A stretch of DNA of 64,000 nucleotides from an uncultured Lachnospiraceae bacterium. GTDB taxonomy: Bacteria; Bacillota; Clostridia; Lachnospirales; Lachnospiraceae. The notes below the pieces were generated by a model. It was not told the DNA's origin, made no database searches, and saw only the letters and a list, made by a program, of their open reading frames with translations. The DNA is taken from the NCBI GenBank assembly GCA_949740725.1, contig CATJIO010000107.1, forward strand, positions 48,592 through 112,591. Reading direction: 5' to 3'. The position numbers and the translations under genes are program-made. Positions within the stretch are counted from its first letter, which is position 1. Each line of letters starts with the position of its first letter. Of the stretch, positions 26,320 to 35,504 are shown piece by piece.

Positions 26320-27633
26320 TTACCTGGCTCCGATCACAACTTCATATTCGATGGGCGTATACTCATCCCGCCCAAATCTCTGAATCTCCACTACCACCGT
26401 ATCCCCTGCAGACAGCTGATCCAGAGCGCTCTGAAACTCCTTCATGACGGTCAGCTTCTGATCTCCAATGCGGGTGATAATGTCACCGCTCTGAATCCCA
26501 GCATTATACGCCGGTCCATCTGCTACGCAGCTGTTCACAAAAATCCCCAGGGGAAGTCCCTCCTGATGCCGCGCTTCTGTGACCTCCACGCCCATTATTC
26601 CGAAATATGGAGCAGGGATACCATTCGACAAGTCTTCCAATACTCCCTTATAGTCTGATAAGGCTCGAACCACCAGCATGGAACTACCCTCTGATTGATA
26701 ATCATCTGTTGCCCAGCCGATCACCTGCCCCTTAATATTGAATACAAAGGTGCCCAAACTTGCTTCCCCCTTGGCATCAGCGTAAAATAACCGGCTTACG
26801 CCATCAACCACGGATACATTTTTCGCAATATAGGAGATATAGCCCATACTAACCGAATGAACCACTCCCGCCGGGCTTCCTCCGGCCAATATTAATTCGC
26901 CCTGCCTTACCGAATAGGAATTGCCCAGCTCCAGCACGTTTATCTGCTTTTTCATATCCTGATCCAGTTCGCTGGCCTCAAGATAGATTACCGCCATATG
27001 GGAGACTTGATCCTTTCCCTTCAGGTGTCCCACTACTCTCTCTCCTCCAGGCAGCGTAACCTCTAAGGAATCCGCCCCCTCCACTGCATTGATCGGAGTC
27101 AGGACCAGATACTCCTCGGGAGTTGAGGCAATGATCACCCCCGCATATACTCCGGTGGTCTCAATCGGATTATTAAACCAGTCCATCTGTGTCTTCACTG
27201 CATGGACTGTCACGATCCCCTTGTCAATTTCCTGGAACATATCATTCATCCCAGCATACATCTTCGCCATATCTTCCAGAGAAAAAGGATACCGTTCCAC
27301 TTCTTCCCGCACCATCTCCTCGATAGGCTCCGTTTCCGCCTCCGTGCTCTCCTCTGTCGTCTCCGGCTCTGTGACCGTTTCCGGCTCATCCTTTGGGATG
27401 GAAATAGCCACCGAAGAACTTTCTGTGGTTTCCTCTTCTGTCAGATATTTCTTTGCCAGTGGCTCTGACACAGCGAAGGTAACCGCCGCCAGAAAACCGA
27501 ATAGGACCGCCCCAGCTCCCCATAATAGAAGATGCCTGAAAATCTCAGCCTTTGTCATCTTCGGCCTTACAATTTTCTCACGGATAAAACGGTGTCTTTC
27601 TGATTTCTCTTTCAGCTCCTCCTCATCCGGCAA
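26320..27633 (-). CDS. HtrA-like membrane protein with PDZ domain, catalytic triad missing
   Basis: The start is taken as TTG at 27633, eight bases after a perfect AGGAGG; the track's GTG sits inside that site. A cytoplasmic basic head, one membrane helix (about residues 33-58), a T/E-rich linker and a trypsin-fold domain are followed by a PDZ domain (FVNSCVADGPAYNAGIQSGDIITRIG). Where HtrA has the histidine (TNxHV) this protein has LTPINAV, and the GNSGG serine motif is replaced by KGEASLGTF. It is therefore probably a non-proteolytic relative acting as a peptide-binding sensor or scaffold at the cell surface. A hairpin (26306-26329) covers its stop codon. Confidence 0.85.
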   Translation of the reverse strand: MPDEEELKEKSERHRFIREKIVRPKMTKAEIFRHLLLWGAGAVLFGFLAAVTFAVSEPLAKKYLTEEETTESSSVAISIPKDEPETVTEPETTEESTEAETEPIEEMVREEVERYPFSLEDMAKMYAGMNDMFQEIDKGIVTVHAVKTQMDWFNNPIETTGVYAGVIIASTPEEYLVLTPINAVEGADSLEVTLPGGERVVGHLKGKDQVSHMAVIYLEASELDQDMKKQINVLELGNSYSVRQGELILAGGSPAGVVHSVSMGYISYIAKNVSVVDGVSRLFYADAKGEASLGTFVFNIKGQVIGWATDDYQSEGSSMLVVRALSDYKGVLEDLSNGIPAPYFGIMGVEVTEARHQEGLPLGIFVNSCVADGPAYNAGIQSGDIITRIGDQKLTVMKEFQSALDQLSAGDTVVVEIQRFGRDEYTPIEYEVVIGAR

Positions 27634-27665
27634 CTGGAACACCTCCTCCCCAATAGCTTATTTCT

Positions 27666-27694
27666 ATTATACGGTTCTTCCTGGTTTTATGCAA
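27666..27694 (-). promoter_or_regulatory. Promoter of the HtrA-like gene
   Basis: The minus strand shows TTGCAT (27689-27694) and TATAAT (27666-27671) separated by 17 bases, about 30 bases before the ribosome site. Confidence 0.6.
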
Positions 27695-27711
27695 GAAAAA
27701 AGATATTTTCG

Positions 27712-28653
27712 TTACTCGATTGGCGCCTGGTAAAAGCTTCCGTAAAAGTTCTCTGTTTTTATCATATTGATAATAATATGGGGATCCACAGACCGAATCA
27801 AATCCACCACATCAGCGGCCTCATAGGAGGAGACTACCGTATGAAGCAGATACATCTTTTTATGGCTGTACCCGCCCATGGCATCCACGCAGGAAATTCC
27901 ATGGCGGTATTTAGAGACATAGGCCTTGATCACAGCCTCTGCCTTTGTTGTGGTAATCTGCAGTGTCACCCGCTCATAGCGATGGTGGAAGGTGGAAATC
28001 GTCCTTGTGGATATAAACTGGAATAAAATGGAATATCCCGCATAAATCCAGCCAAACAGCATGCCAAAGATACAAAGCAGAACAACATTAGCGGCAAATA
28101 CATATTCCCATATGGATCGGCCTGTTTTATTGGACACATACAGAGCGATAAAATCTGTGCCTCCAGATGAGGCATTTCCCCGCAAAGCCGCCGAAATTGC
28201 CAGCCCATTTAGAAACCCGCCAAAAATCACATTCAGCATCACATCATCAAACATGGGCTGAAACTTACAGACTGCCAGAAAAAAGCTGGATAAGAAAACT
28301 TGCATCAGAGAATAAAAGGTAAAGCGAAGGCTGATGCTGCGGCTGCATAAAGCCGCCACTGGAATATTCAGCATCAGCATCCCGACAGATACCGAAAAGC
28401 TCTTCCCAAACAGGGAAGCAATATTATCAAATAAAATCGCCACTCCGGTGAATCCTCCGGACAAGAGATGTGAAGGACGGATAAAGGTCTGAATGACAAA
28501 AGCTTGCATCAGCGCAGAGATGGTCACTGCCAGGACTGTGATGATCCTCCGAACGGTTTTATTGTTTTTGTACTTTCCTATCATGATTTGCACCAAGCGC
28601 GGGCAAAATGCCAGCTTCCTTTCTCCTTTTGTTTCCCTATTCAGAATACCCAT
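27712..28653 (-). CDS. YitT family membrane protein
   Basis: A 313-residue protein with about five to six membrane segments (for example ITVLAVTISALMQAFVIQ) including the family's SGGFTGVAILFDN and GNASSGGTDFIALY motifs. A C-terminal cytoplasmic DUF2179 domain (from about residue 225) follows. The family is widespread in Firmicutes and its function is not established. Both possible starts (28653 and 28584) have weak ribosome sites; the longer one is kept. It is divergent from mutS2. Confidence 0.88.
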   Translation of the reverse strand: MGILNRETKGERKLAFCPRLVQIMIGKYKNNKTVRRIITVLAVTISALMQAFVIQTFIRPSHLLSGGFTGVAILFDNIASLFGKSFSVSVGMLMLNIPVAALCSRSISLRFTFYSLMQVFLSSFFLAVCKFQPMFDDVMLNVIFGGFLNGLAISAALRGNASSGGTDFIALYVSNKTGRSIWEYVFAANVVLLCIFGMLFGWIYAGYSILFQFISTRTISTFHHRYERVTLQITTTKAEAVIKAYVSKYRHGISCVDAMGGYSHKKMYLLHTVVSSYEAADVVDLIRSVDPHIIINMIKTENFYGSFYQAPIE

Positions 28654-28738
28654 TCTATTCCGCTCTCAATCAGATACTTTATTCTACCAATTTTTTTTTG
28701 GAAAATCAATGTACTGCCTGTGGTTTCTTAGTTCGTGC

Positions 28739-28767
28739 TTCCCCCAAAATGTAATTTATGATATAAT
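28739..28767 (+). promoter_or_regulatory. Extended -10 promoter of mutS2
   Basis: TGATATAAT (28759-28767) is an extended -10 element. The -35 position 17 bases upstream reads TTCCCC, far from consensus, which fits an extended -10 promoter. Confidence 0.55.
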
Positions 28768-28824
28768 GAAAAAGCTTAGAAACCATTAGCTTGATACCGA
28801 GATAAAGGAAAAAGGAAATTAACG

Positions 28825-31215
28825 ATGAATCAAAAAGCATTACAAACCTTAGAATATCATAAAATTGTCACTCAGCTTTCCGATTTTGCCACTTCTGCCC
28901 TTGGTCGAACGCTGTGCGAAGCGCTGCTCCCCTCCTCGGATCTGAGGGCGATCCAGTGTGCCCAGGAAGAAACGACCGATGCCGTCAGCCGCATCCGCAT
29001 GAAGGGAAGCCTTTCCTTTGCCGGCTGCAGACATGTAGGGGATTCTCTAAAACGGCTGGAGATCGGAAGCTCTCTGAGTATTCCGGAGCTTTTATCCATC
29101 AGCTCCCTTTTGACGGTTTCCGCCCGGGCTAAGTCTTACGGACGTCACGAGGAGGATGTGCAGGCCCCAGATTCTCTGGAGGAACGGTTCTGCGCTCTGG
29201 AGCCCTTAACCCCAGTGAATACGGAGATCAAACGCTGCATTCTCTCGGAGGATGAGGTCAGCGATGATGCCAGTCCTGGTCTTCACAAAGTGCGACGGGC
29301 AATTAAACATGCAGAAGATAAACTCCATGGCCAACTGAACTCCATTTTAAACGCGAACCGCTCCTTTTTACAGGATGCCGTAATTACTATGCGTGACGGA
29401 CGCTATTGCCTTCCAGTTAAGTCCGAATATAAGAATCAGGTTCCGGGGATGGTTCACGACCAGTCCTCCACTGGTTCCACCCTTTTTATTGAACCTATGG
29501 CCATTATAAGACTGAATAATGAGATACGGGAATTGGAGATTGCAGAGCAGAAGGAGGTGGAAGCTGTACTGGCGGATTTAAGTAATCAGCTCTCTCCCTA
29601 TCTGGAGGAAATTCGCATGAACCAGCAGCTTTTGGGCGAATTGGACTTTATTTTTGCCAAGCCTATTTTTTCCCGCCATTATAAAGGAAGCCAGCCTGTC
29701 TTTAATGATAAGGGCATCATTTCCATTAAGGACGGCCGCCATCCGTTGCTAGACCCGAAACAGGTTGTTCCCATTACCCTGACTTTGGGCAAAGATTTTG
29801 ACCTCCTGATTGTCACTGGTCCCAATACTGGCGGAAAAACGGTCTCCTTAAAAACCGTGGGGCTCTTCACCCTGATGGGCCAGGCTGGTCTCCATATCCC
29901 AGCCTTCGAAGGCTCCCAGCTGGCCGTATTTGAGGAGGTCTTTGCTGATATCGGGGATGAGCAGAGCATTGAACAAAGCCTAAGCACCTTTTCTGCCCAC
30001 ATGACCAACATTGTTCGGATCCTGGCTCAAGCCGACAACCACTCTCTTTGCCTCTTTGACGAGCTGGGCGCCGGAACAGACCCCACAGAAGGCGCTGCCC
30101 TGGCCATTTCCATCTTAAGCTTTCTTCACAATATGAAGTGCCGCACCATGGCCACCACCCATTACAGCGAATTAAAGGTATTTGCCCTTTCTACCCCTGG
30201 CGTCGAGAATGCCTGCTGTGAGTTTAATGTGGAAACCCTGCAGCCCACCTACCGTCTCCTCATCGGCATTCCCGGCAAGAGCAACGCCTTTGCCATCTCT
30301 AAAAAGCTGGGGCTGCCGGATTACCTTATTGAGGGTGCCAAAAGCCACCTGAAAGCGGAGGATGAAGCTTTTGAGGATTTAATCGCCCATCTAGAAGAAA
30401 GCCGCGTCACCATTGAGAAAGAGCGGGAGGAAATCCAATCCTACAAGGCAGAAATCGCCCAGCTGAAATCCCGCCTGACACAAAAAGAAGAGCGGTTGGA
30501 CGAACGAAAGGAAAAACTGATACGGAATGCTACGGAGGAGGCCCAGCGCATCCTGCGGGAGGCAAAAGAGACTGTAGATCAGACCATCAAGCAGATCAAT
30601 AAGCTCTCCACAGAATCCGGCTTAAACCGCCAGTTGGAGGCAGAACGGACAAAGCTACGGGATAAATTAAAAGAAACGGATCAGAAGCTTGTGGTAAAGC
30701 AAAAAGGCCCCAAGCAGCCTATCTCACCGAAAAAGCTAAAGATCGGAGATGGCGTCAAGGTTCTGACTATGGGCTTAAAGGGCACGGTAAGTACTCTCCC
30801 CAATGAAAAAGGCGATCTGTTTGTACAGATGGGAATCCTCCGTTCCCTGGTGAATATCAAGGATCTGGAACTGCTCCATGAGCAAGATGTCACCGCGCCT
30901 TCCTACACCCCCTCTTCCAAGAGCCATTCAGGAGGAGGTAAGAGCCGGATCGCTATGTCAAAATCCGCCACTATCTCACCGGAAATTAATCTCATCGGCA
31001 TGAATGTAGATGAGGCCTGCTTCCAGCTGGATAAATATCTGGATGACGCCTATCTCTCCCACCTTCCCTCAGTTCGTATAGTACACGGCCGGGGTACTGG
31101 GGCGCTGAAGTCTGGAATCCACAAATATTTAAAGCGTCTGAACTATGTGAAGGAATTTCGTTTGGGGGAATTTGGAGAAGGCGACAGCGGCGTCACCATT
31201 GTTACCTTTAAATAA
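28825..31215 (+). CDS. mutS2: MutS2 family ATPase/Smr endonuclease
   Basis: The 796-residue protein has the usual MutS2 length and order: a core and lever region, a P-loop ATPase with TGPNTGGKTVSLKT (near residue 335) and DELGAGTDPTEGAAL (near 412), a long coiled coil (about 510-620), a KOW-like segment, and a C-terminal Smr domain (EINLIGMNVDEA, VRIVHGRGTGAL). Family members suppress recombination and rescue collided ribosomes. The ATG follows AAAGGA. The next gene, the response regulator, begins 34 bases later and may be co-transcribed. Confidence 0.95.
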   Translation: MNQKALQTLEYHKIVTQLSDFATSALGRTLCEALLPSSDLRAIQCAQEETTDAVSRIRMKGSLSFAGCRHVGDSLKRLEIGSSLSIPELLSISSLLTVSARAKSYGRHEEDVQAPDSLEERFCALEPLTPVNTEIKRCILSEDEVSDDASPGLHKVRRAIKHAEDKLHGQLNSILNANRSFLQDAVITMRDGRYCLPVKSEYKNQVPGMVHDQSSTGSTLFIEPMAIIRLNNEIRELEIAEQKEVEAVLADLSNQLSPYLEEIRMNQQLLGELDFIFAKPIFSRHYKGSQPVFNDKGIISIKDGRHPLLDPKQVVPITLTLGKDFDLLIVTGPNTGGKTVSLKTVGLFTLMGQAGLHIPAFEGSQLAVFEEVFADIGDEQSIEQSLSTFSAHMTNIVRILAQADNHSLCLFDELGAGTDPTEGAALAISILSFLHNMKCRTMATTHYSELKVFALSTPGVENACCEFNVETLQPTYRLLIGIPGKSNAFAISKKLGLPDYLIEGAKSHLKAEDEAFEDLIAHLEESRVTIEKEREEIQSYKAEIAQLKSRLTQKEERLDERKEKLIRNATEEAQRILREAKETVDQTIKQINKLSTESGLNRQLEAERTKLRDKLKETDQKLVVKQKGPKQPISPKKLKIGDGVKVLTMGLKGTVSTLPNEKGDLFVQMGILRSLVNIKDLELLHEQDVTAPSYTPSSKSHSGGGKSRIAMSKSATISPEINLIGMNVDEACFQLDKYLDDAYLSHLPSVRIVHGRGTGALKSGIHKYLKRLNYVKEFRLGEFGEGDSGVTIVTFK

Positions 31216-31249
31216 TTACACCACAAAAAACAGATAAAGGAGGTTTCCC

Positions 31250-31960
31250 TTGGCAGAGAAACAACGAATTTTGATTGTTGACGATGATGCCAACATTGCA
31301 GAATTAATTTCCCTATATTTATTAAAAGAATGCTATGAAACCCGAATTGTCGGCGATGGCGAGGAAGCCCTCCAGGTTTTCCCCGGCTTTAAACCCCATT
31401 TAGTTCTGTTGGACTTAATGCTTCCCGGAATTGACGGCTATCAGGTCTGCCGGGAGCTTCGAATGACCTCCCAGGTCCCCATCATCATGCTGTCTGCAAA
31501 GGGTGAAATCTTTGACAAGGTGTTGGGACTGGAACTGGGTGCCGATGACTACATGATTAAGCCCTTTGATTCCAAAGAGCTGGTAGCTCGGGTTAAAGCT
31601 GTGCTGCGGCGCTATCAGGCAGTCCCGGCAGTTCCCGCCCATTCGACGGACCAGCAGGGGGACTATGTAGAATATCCGGATTTAATTGTAAACCTGACGA
31701 ATTACTCCGTCATCTACATGGGGCGTTCAGTGGAAATGCCCCCGAAAGAGCTGGAGCTTTTGTACTTTTTGGCCTCCTCCCCCAATCAGGTATTTACCAG
31801 GGAGCAGCTCCTGGATCACATCTGGGGATATGAATACATCGGGGATACCAGGACGGTGGATGTCCACATCAAGCGCCTCCGGGAGAAAATCAAGGATCAT
31901 AAAAGCTGGTCTCTGTCAACGGTCTGGGGAATTGGTTATAAATTTGAGGTTAAACGATGA
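31250..31960 (+). CDS. OmpR/PhoB family response regulator
   Basis: A TTG start at 31250 is well supported by AAAGGAGG six bases upstream. The 236-residue protein has a receiver domain (acid pocket DDD at residues 11-13, phosphoacceptor Asp55 in LLDLMLPG, Lys in MIKPFD) and a winged-helix output domain (residues about 135-235, VFTREQLLDHIWGYEY). It pairs with the histidine kinase encoded next, with which it overlaps by four bases. Targets are unknown; the following secreted protein gene is one candidate. Confidence 0.93.
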   Translation: MAEKQRILIVDDDANIAELISLYLLKECYETRIVGDGEEALQVFPGFKPHLVLLDLMLPGIDGYQVCRELRMTSQVPIIMLSAKGEIFDKVLGLELGADDYMIKPFDSKELVARVKAVLRRYQAVPAVPAHSTDQQGDYVEYPDLIVNLTNYSVIYMGRSVEMPPKELELLYFLASSPNQVFTREQLLDHIWGYEYIGDTRTVDVHIKRLREKIKDHKSWSLSTVWGIGYKFEVKR

Positions 31961-33360
31961 ACCGCTCTCTCTATTATAAGTTCATTCTTGGATATGTAAT
32001 CTTCGGCATGCTGGGATTTCTTTTGATCAGCACATTTTCCTTTGAAATTACCTATGACTATCTTCTTCAGGAAAAAGCTGAACTTCTTTACGACGAGGCA
32101 AACCGGCTGGCCGCGGACTGCGGCGCGATTTACAATGGGCGGACGCCCCGCCTGGAAACCGTTTCCGCTCAGCTTACCACCTTGGCCCCTTCTCTTCAGT
32201 CGGAAATCTGGGTGGTGAACCGGTCAGGCACCGTCACCGTTGATTCCCAGAGTGGCTCTCGAAAGGGCTTATCGGTAGCGTTTGACCCCACGGCCCTGGG
32301 TAATCAAAACTACGGCATCGGTAATTTTTATGGTTCCTTTCCCTATGATGTGCTCAGCGTATCTGCTCCCATCGCCGGGAACTATACTATTTATGGCTAT
32401 GTCCTGATCCATATGCCCATTAGCCAGATCCAAACCTCCAGAGATCGAATTTTGGATATTGTGTACCTTACCTATGGCATTATTTTTATTTTATCCTTAA
32501 TTATCCTGTTGATTTTTACCTTGACCGTATATTTCCCCCTAAAGAAAATCACAGCCGGAGCCAATGAGTATGCCGCTGGAAATCTGGAATACCGAATCCA
32601 GCTGCCTTCTCACGATGAGATGGGATATCTGGCGGAAACCCTAAACTACATGTCAGATAAACTAAATCAAATGGAGGAATATCAAAAGACCTTTATCGCC
32701 AATGTCTCTCATGATTTCCGCTCCCCTCTTACTTCAATCAAGGGTTTTCTGGAGGCTATCCTGGACGGAACTATTCCCCCGGAAATGCAGGAAAAGTATC
32801 TTAATCGAGTCATCACGGAAACTGAACGTTTAAACAAACTGACGCAGGGAATGCTTACTTTAAATTCCCTTGACAGCAAAGGGCTTTTGTTCCGCACCAA
32901 TTTTGACATAAACCGGGTTATCAAAGATACGGCGGCTTCCTTTGAAGTGGTATGCAGACAGCGAAACCTATCTTTTGAGCTCACTTTTGGAGACAATATA
33001 CAGATGGTATATGGGGAACTTGGAAAAATCCAACAGGTTTTGTATAACCTCATCGACAATGCCATCAAGTTCAGCCAAAACGGGGCTACCATCTATATCC
33101 AGGCAGCTCCAAAGCATGAAAAGATTTTTGTCTCTGTGAAAGACACGGGAATCGGCATTCCCAAGGATAGTATCAAGAAGATCTGGGAGCGTTTTTACAA
33201 AACAGACATTTCCCGAGGCAAGGATAAAAAGGGCACCGGGCTGGGACTTTCTATTGTGAAAGAAATCATACAGGCCCATGGTGAGAATATTGATGTGATC
33301 AGTACAGAGGGAGTAGGCACCGAATTTATTTTCAGCCTTCCCCGGCCTACAAATTTGTAA
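31957..33360 (+). CDS. Sensor histidine kinase
   Basis: The 467-residue protein has two membrane helices (about residues 9-30 and 168-192) enclosing an extracellular sensor domain. HAMP, HisKA with His252 in VSHDFRSPLTSIKG, and HATPase_c (NLIDNAIKFS, DTGIGIP, GTGLGLSI) follow. It phosphorylates the adjacent response regulator in answer to an extracytoplasmic signal, possibly wall-related given the secreted protein downstream. The ATGA overlap with the regulator indicates coupled translation. Confidence 0.93.
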   Translation: MNRSLYYKFILGYVIFGMLGFLLISTFSFEITYDYLLQEKAELLYDEANRLAADCGAIYNGRTPRLETVSAQLTTLAPSLQSEIWVVNRSGTVTVDSQSGSRKGLSVAFDPTALGNQNYGIGNFYGSFPYDVLSVSAPIAGNYTIYGYVLIHMPISQIQTSRDRILDIVYLTYGIIFILSLIILLIFTLTVYFPLKKITAGANEYAAGNLEYRIQLPSHDEMGYLAETLNYMSDKLNQMEEYQKTFIANVSHDFRSPLTSIKGFLEAILDGTIPPEMQEKYLNRVITETERLNKLTQGMLTLNSLDSKGLLFRTNFDINRVIKDTAASFEVVCRQRNLSFELTFGDNIQMVYGELGKIQQVLYNLIDNAIKFSQNGATIYIQAAPKHEKIFVSVKDTGIGIPKDSIKKIWERFYKTDISRGKDKKGTGLGLSIVKEIIQAHGENIDVISTEGVGTEFIFSLPRPTNL

Positions 33361-33381
33361 GAATATGAACGAATTTTTTCG

Positions 33382-33410
33382 TTCCCCAATCTGCAGACCT
33401 GTGATATAAT
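33382..33410 (+). promoter_or_regulatory. Extended -10 promoter of the secreted protein gene
   Basis: TGATATAAT (33402-33410) lies about 60 bases ahead of the ATG, and the -35 position again reads TTCCCC. It resembles the mutS2 promoter, so the gene can be expressed apart from the kinase operon. Confidence 0.5.
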
Positions 33411-33472
33411 AAATCTACTATAATTTTCAAAATTGTTTTTTCTGTTTTTCATACGGATGAAATGATTTTATC

Positions 33473-34444
33473 ATGAAAGCGAGGCATAGTCCATTGAAAA
33501 AGGCAAAATCACTGTTTTCACTGATAATGGCGGCGAGTCTTCTCTCGGCCCTGTCTCCAGCCAATGTATACGCCAGGGAAAAGATTGAACAGGTTTCTCT
33601 ATCCTTTAGTTTGGATAACAGCACCTGGACCGAATTAGATGTGGAGTGTGGAGACAGTGTTTATGAAGTCCGCAGCGTAGACTTATTCCCAGAGGGTACG
33701 AAAAATTCCTCCCATCCTTACGCTGTGGTGGTTTTAGACGCTCAGGAGGATTACTACTTTACCAGCATTAAAGGAAAATATTTTTCTCTTGAGGGAGAGG
33801 GCGCTACATTCCAGGAGGCGGCCAGGAGCAACAGCAACTCGACCATGACCTTGGCTGTCCGCTTAAAAGACCTGGGAGAGGGAGAGCTTTTAAGTCCAGA
33901 AAATCTGACCTGGACGGATACTGGTATCGCTACATGGGACGGTGTCCTTGGAGCAGGGAGCTATTCTGTGCGCATCCGCCGGGATGGACAGGCTGTAACT
34001 TCATCCAGTGCGCCTACCACAGAAGCCACTGTTTATAATTTTTCCACAAAAATCACCAAGCCCGGGAATTACACTTTCCAGGTCAAGGCCAATGGCCGCT
34101 TCCGGAAAACAAAGAGCAGCGATTGGGAGACCTCCCCTGTGTTGGCTGTGGATGAAGCCAAGCTGGCATACATTATGGAGCATGCCGCGACAGACGGTGG
34201 CGTCCCGGGGCAGTGGATGGAGGATTCCATCGGCGCATGGTATCAGTATACCACAGGAGAAATTCCCAAAAGCCAATGGCGTGAGATCGATGGCGCATGG
34301 TATTATTTTAATGAGTTGGGATATCGTCTGACTGACCAGTGGGTTGATCGCTACTATGTGGGAAGTAGCGGCAAGATGTTGGTTAATACCACCACACCCG
34401 ATGGATATTTTGTCGACGAAAACGGGGCATGGGCTCCGAAATAA
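33473..34444 (+). CDS. Secreted protein with cell-wall-binding-type repeats
   Basis: A signal peptide (SLFSLIMAASLLSALSPANVYA) ends near residue 35. The middle part (about 40-230) is beta-rich with a fibronectin-like segment. The C-terminus has aromatic, glycine-rich repeats (DGAWYYFNELGYRLTDQWV, ENGAWAPK) like choline-binding or wall-binding modules. It is probably exported and held on the wall. The ATG at 33473 has a weak ribosome site; a TTG at 33494 preceded by GAGG (LKKAKSLF) is an equally good start. It follows a two-component system and may be under its control. Confidence 0.8.
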   Translation: MKARHSPLKKAKSLFSLIMAASLLSALSPANVYAREKIEQVSLSFSLDNSTWTELDVECGDSVYEVRSVDLFPEGTKNSSHPYAVVVLDAQEDYYFTSIKGKYFSLEGEGATFQEAARSNSNSTMTLAVRLKDLGEGELLSPENLTWTDTGIATWDGVLGAGSYSVRIRRDGQAVTSSSAPTTEATVYNFSTKITKPGNYTFQVKANGRFRKTKSSDWETSPVLAVDEAKLAYIMEHAATDGGVPGQWMEDSIGAWYQYTTGEIPKSQWREIDGAWYYFNELGYRLTDQWVDRYYVGSSGKMLVNTTTPDGYFVDENGAWAPK

Positions 34445-34450
34445 ATAAAA

Positions 34451-34491
34451 CAGCCTCAGGCAGAGCAGGAATTTGCATCTGTCTGAGGCTG
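34451..34491. terminator. Terminator between secreted protein gene and glucokinase gene
   Basis: The arms CAGCCTCAG-CAGA and TCTG-CTGAGGCTG form a long hairpin. On the minus strand it is followed by TTTTATTTAT, so it mainly terminates the glucokinase operon; on the plus strand it can stop the secreted protein transcript. Confidence 0.8.
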
Positions 34492-34526
34492 TTCGCCTCT
34501 GCCGGGCTGTGTACTCTTGGCCTCCC

Positions 34527-35471
34527 TTACTGGAGCATCAACCGGGCCGCACCATAAATTCCGGCATCATTTCCCAGTTTAGCCAAGGTTAAAATACCAG
34601 TATTTTGAGAGATCGCTGTATACCTTTTGTAGTATTTTTCTATCTTATCAATCAGGAACTGACCTGCCTTGGACCCTCCGCCGCCGATAACGAATGCCTC
34701 CGGGTCCACCGTCAGCGCGATCTGAGAAAGCGCCAGCCCCAGAAAGCGCCCCACGGTCTCCATCACCTCCAAAGCCAAAGCATCCCCTGCCTTGGCACAG
34801 TCTAGCACGTCCTTTGCCGTAATCTGATCCCCGAACGCCCTCATCGCAGAAGGCTGATCCTTTGCAGCCATAGCGCGCCTGGCTTCCCTAGCGATTCCTG
34901 TAGCAGAAGCCACCTGCTCCAGACATCCCATACCGCCGCAGTTGCAATGCTCTTTCTCCTCATCCCGAACATGGATATGTCCGATCTCTCCTCCCAGGCC
35001 ATGGCGGCCAGCCACTATCGACTCATTAATGATCACGCCGCCGCCCACGCCAGTTCCCAGCGTTACCATAACGATATCCCGATACCCTTTTCCGCCTCCC
35101 TGCCACATCTCGCCAAGGGCAGCCACATTGGCATCATTTCCACTGGAAACAGAAATCCCGCCTAGAAGCCGGCTAAGCTCCTCCTGAGGATTCATATCTC
35201 TCCAGCCCAGATTCACACAGACCTCCACATAGCCGTTGGGCAGCACCGGCCCCGGCACTCCCATACCAGCGCCAGCCACATCCGCCTTGCTGATCCCCAT
35301 CTGAGAAAGCTTCTCTAAAATTGATGCTGCCACATCCGGCAGGATATACTTTCCCTGCTCTTCCTTCCTGGTGGGAACCTCCCACTTTTCCAGGAGCGTG
35401 CCGTCTGTCTCAAAAATCCCGATTTTTACCGTTGTTCCTCCGATGTCAATTCCAATGCATTTTTTCTCCAT
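34527..35471 (-). CDS. glcK: ROK family glucokinase
   Basis: The 314-residue sugar kinase has the N-terminal phosphate motif (GIDIGGTTVKIGI), GMGVPGPV, the catalytic aspartate region SSGNDANVAALGE, and the ROK zinc signature CNCGGMGCLEQVAS. It phosphorylates glucose, or possibly another hexose, at C6. It lies 33 bases after the DUF5711-type gene and shares its transcript. ROK repressors are excluded because there is no helix-turn-helix. Confidence 0.92.
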   Translation of the reverse strand: MEKKCIGIDIGGTTVKIGIFETDGTLLEKWEVPTRKEEQGKYILPDVAASILEKLSQMGISKADVAGAGMGVPGPVLPNGYVEVCVNLGWRDMNPQEELSRLLGGISVSSGNDANVAALGEMWQGGGKGYRDIVMVTLGTGVGGGVIINESIVAGRHGLGGEIGHIHVRDEEKEHCNCGGMGCLEQVASATGIAREARRAMAAKDQPSAMRAFGDQITAKDVLDCAKAGDALALEVMETVGRFLGLALSQIALTVDPEAFVIGGGGSKAGQFLIDKIEKYYKRYTAISQNTGILTLAKLGNDAGIYGAARLMLQ

Positions 35472-35504
35472 GTTATTCTCCCTTCCTAAACGCGCTGAAA
35501 GAAT

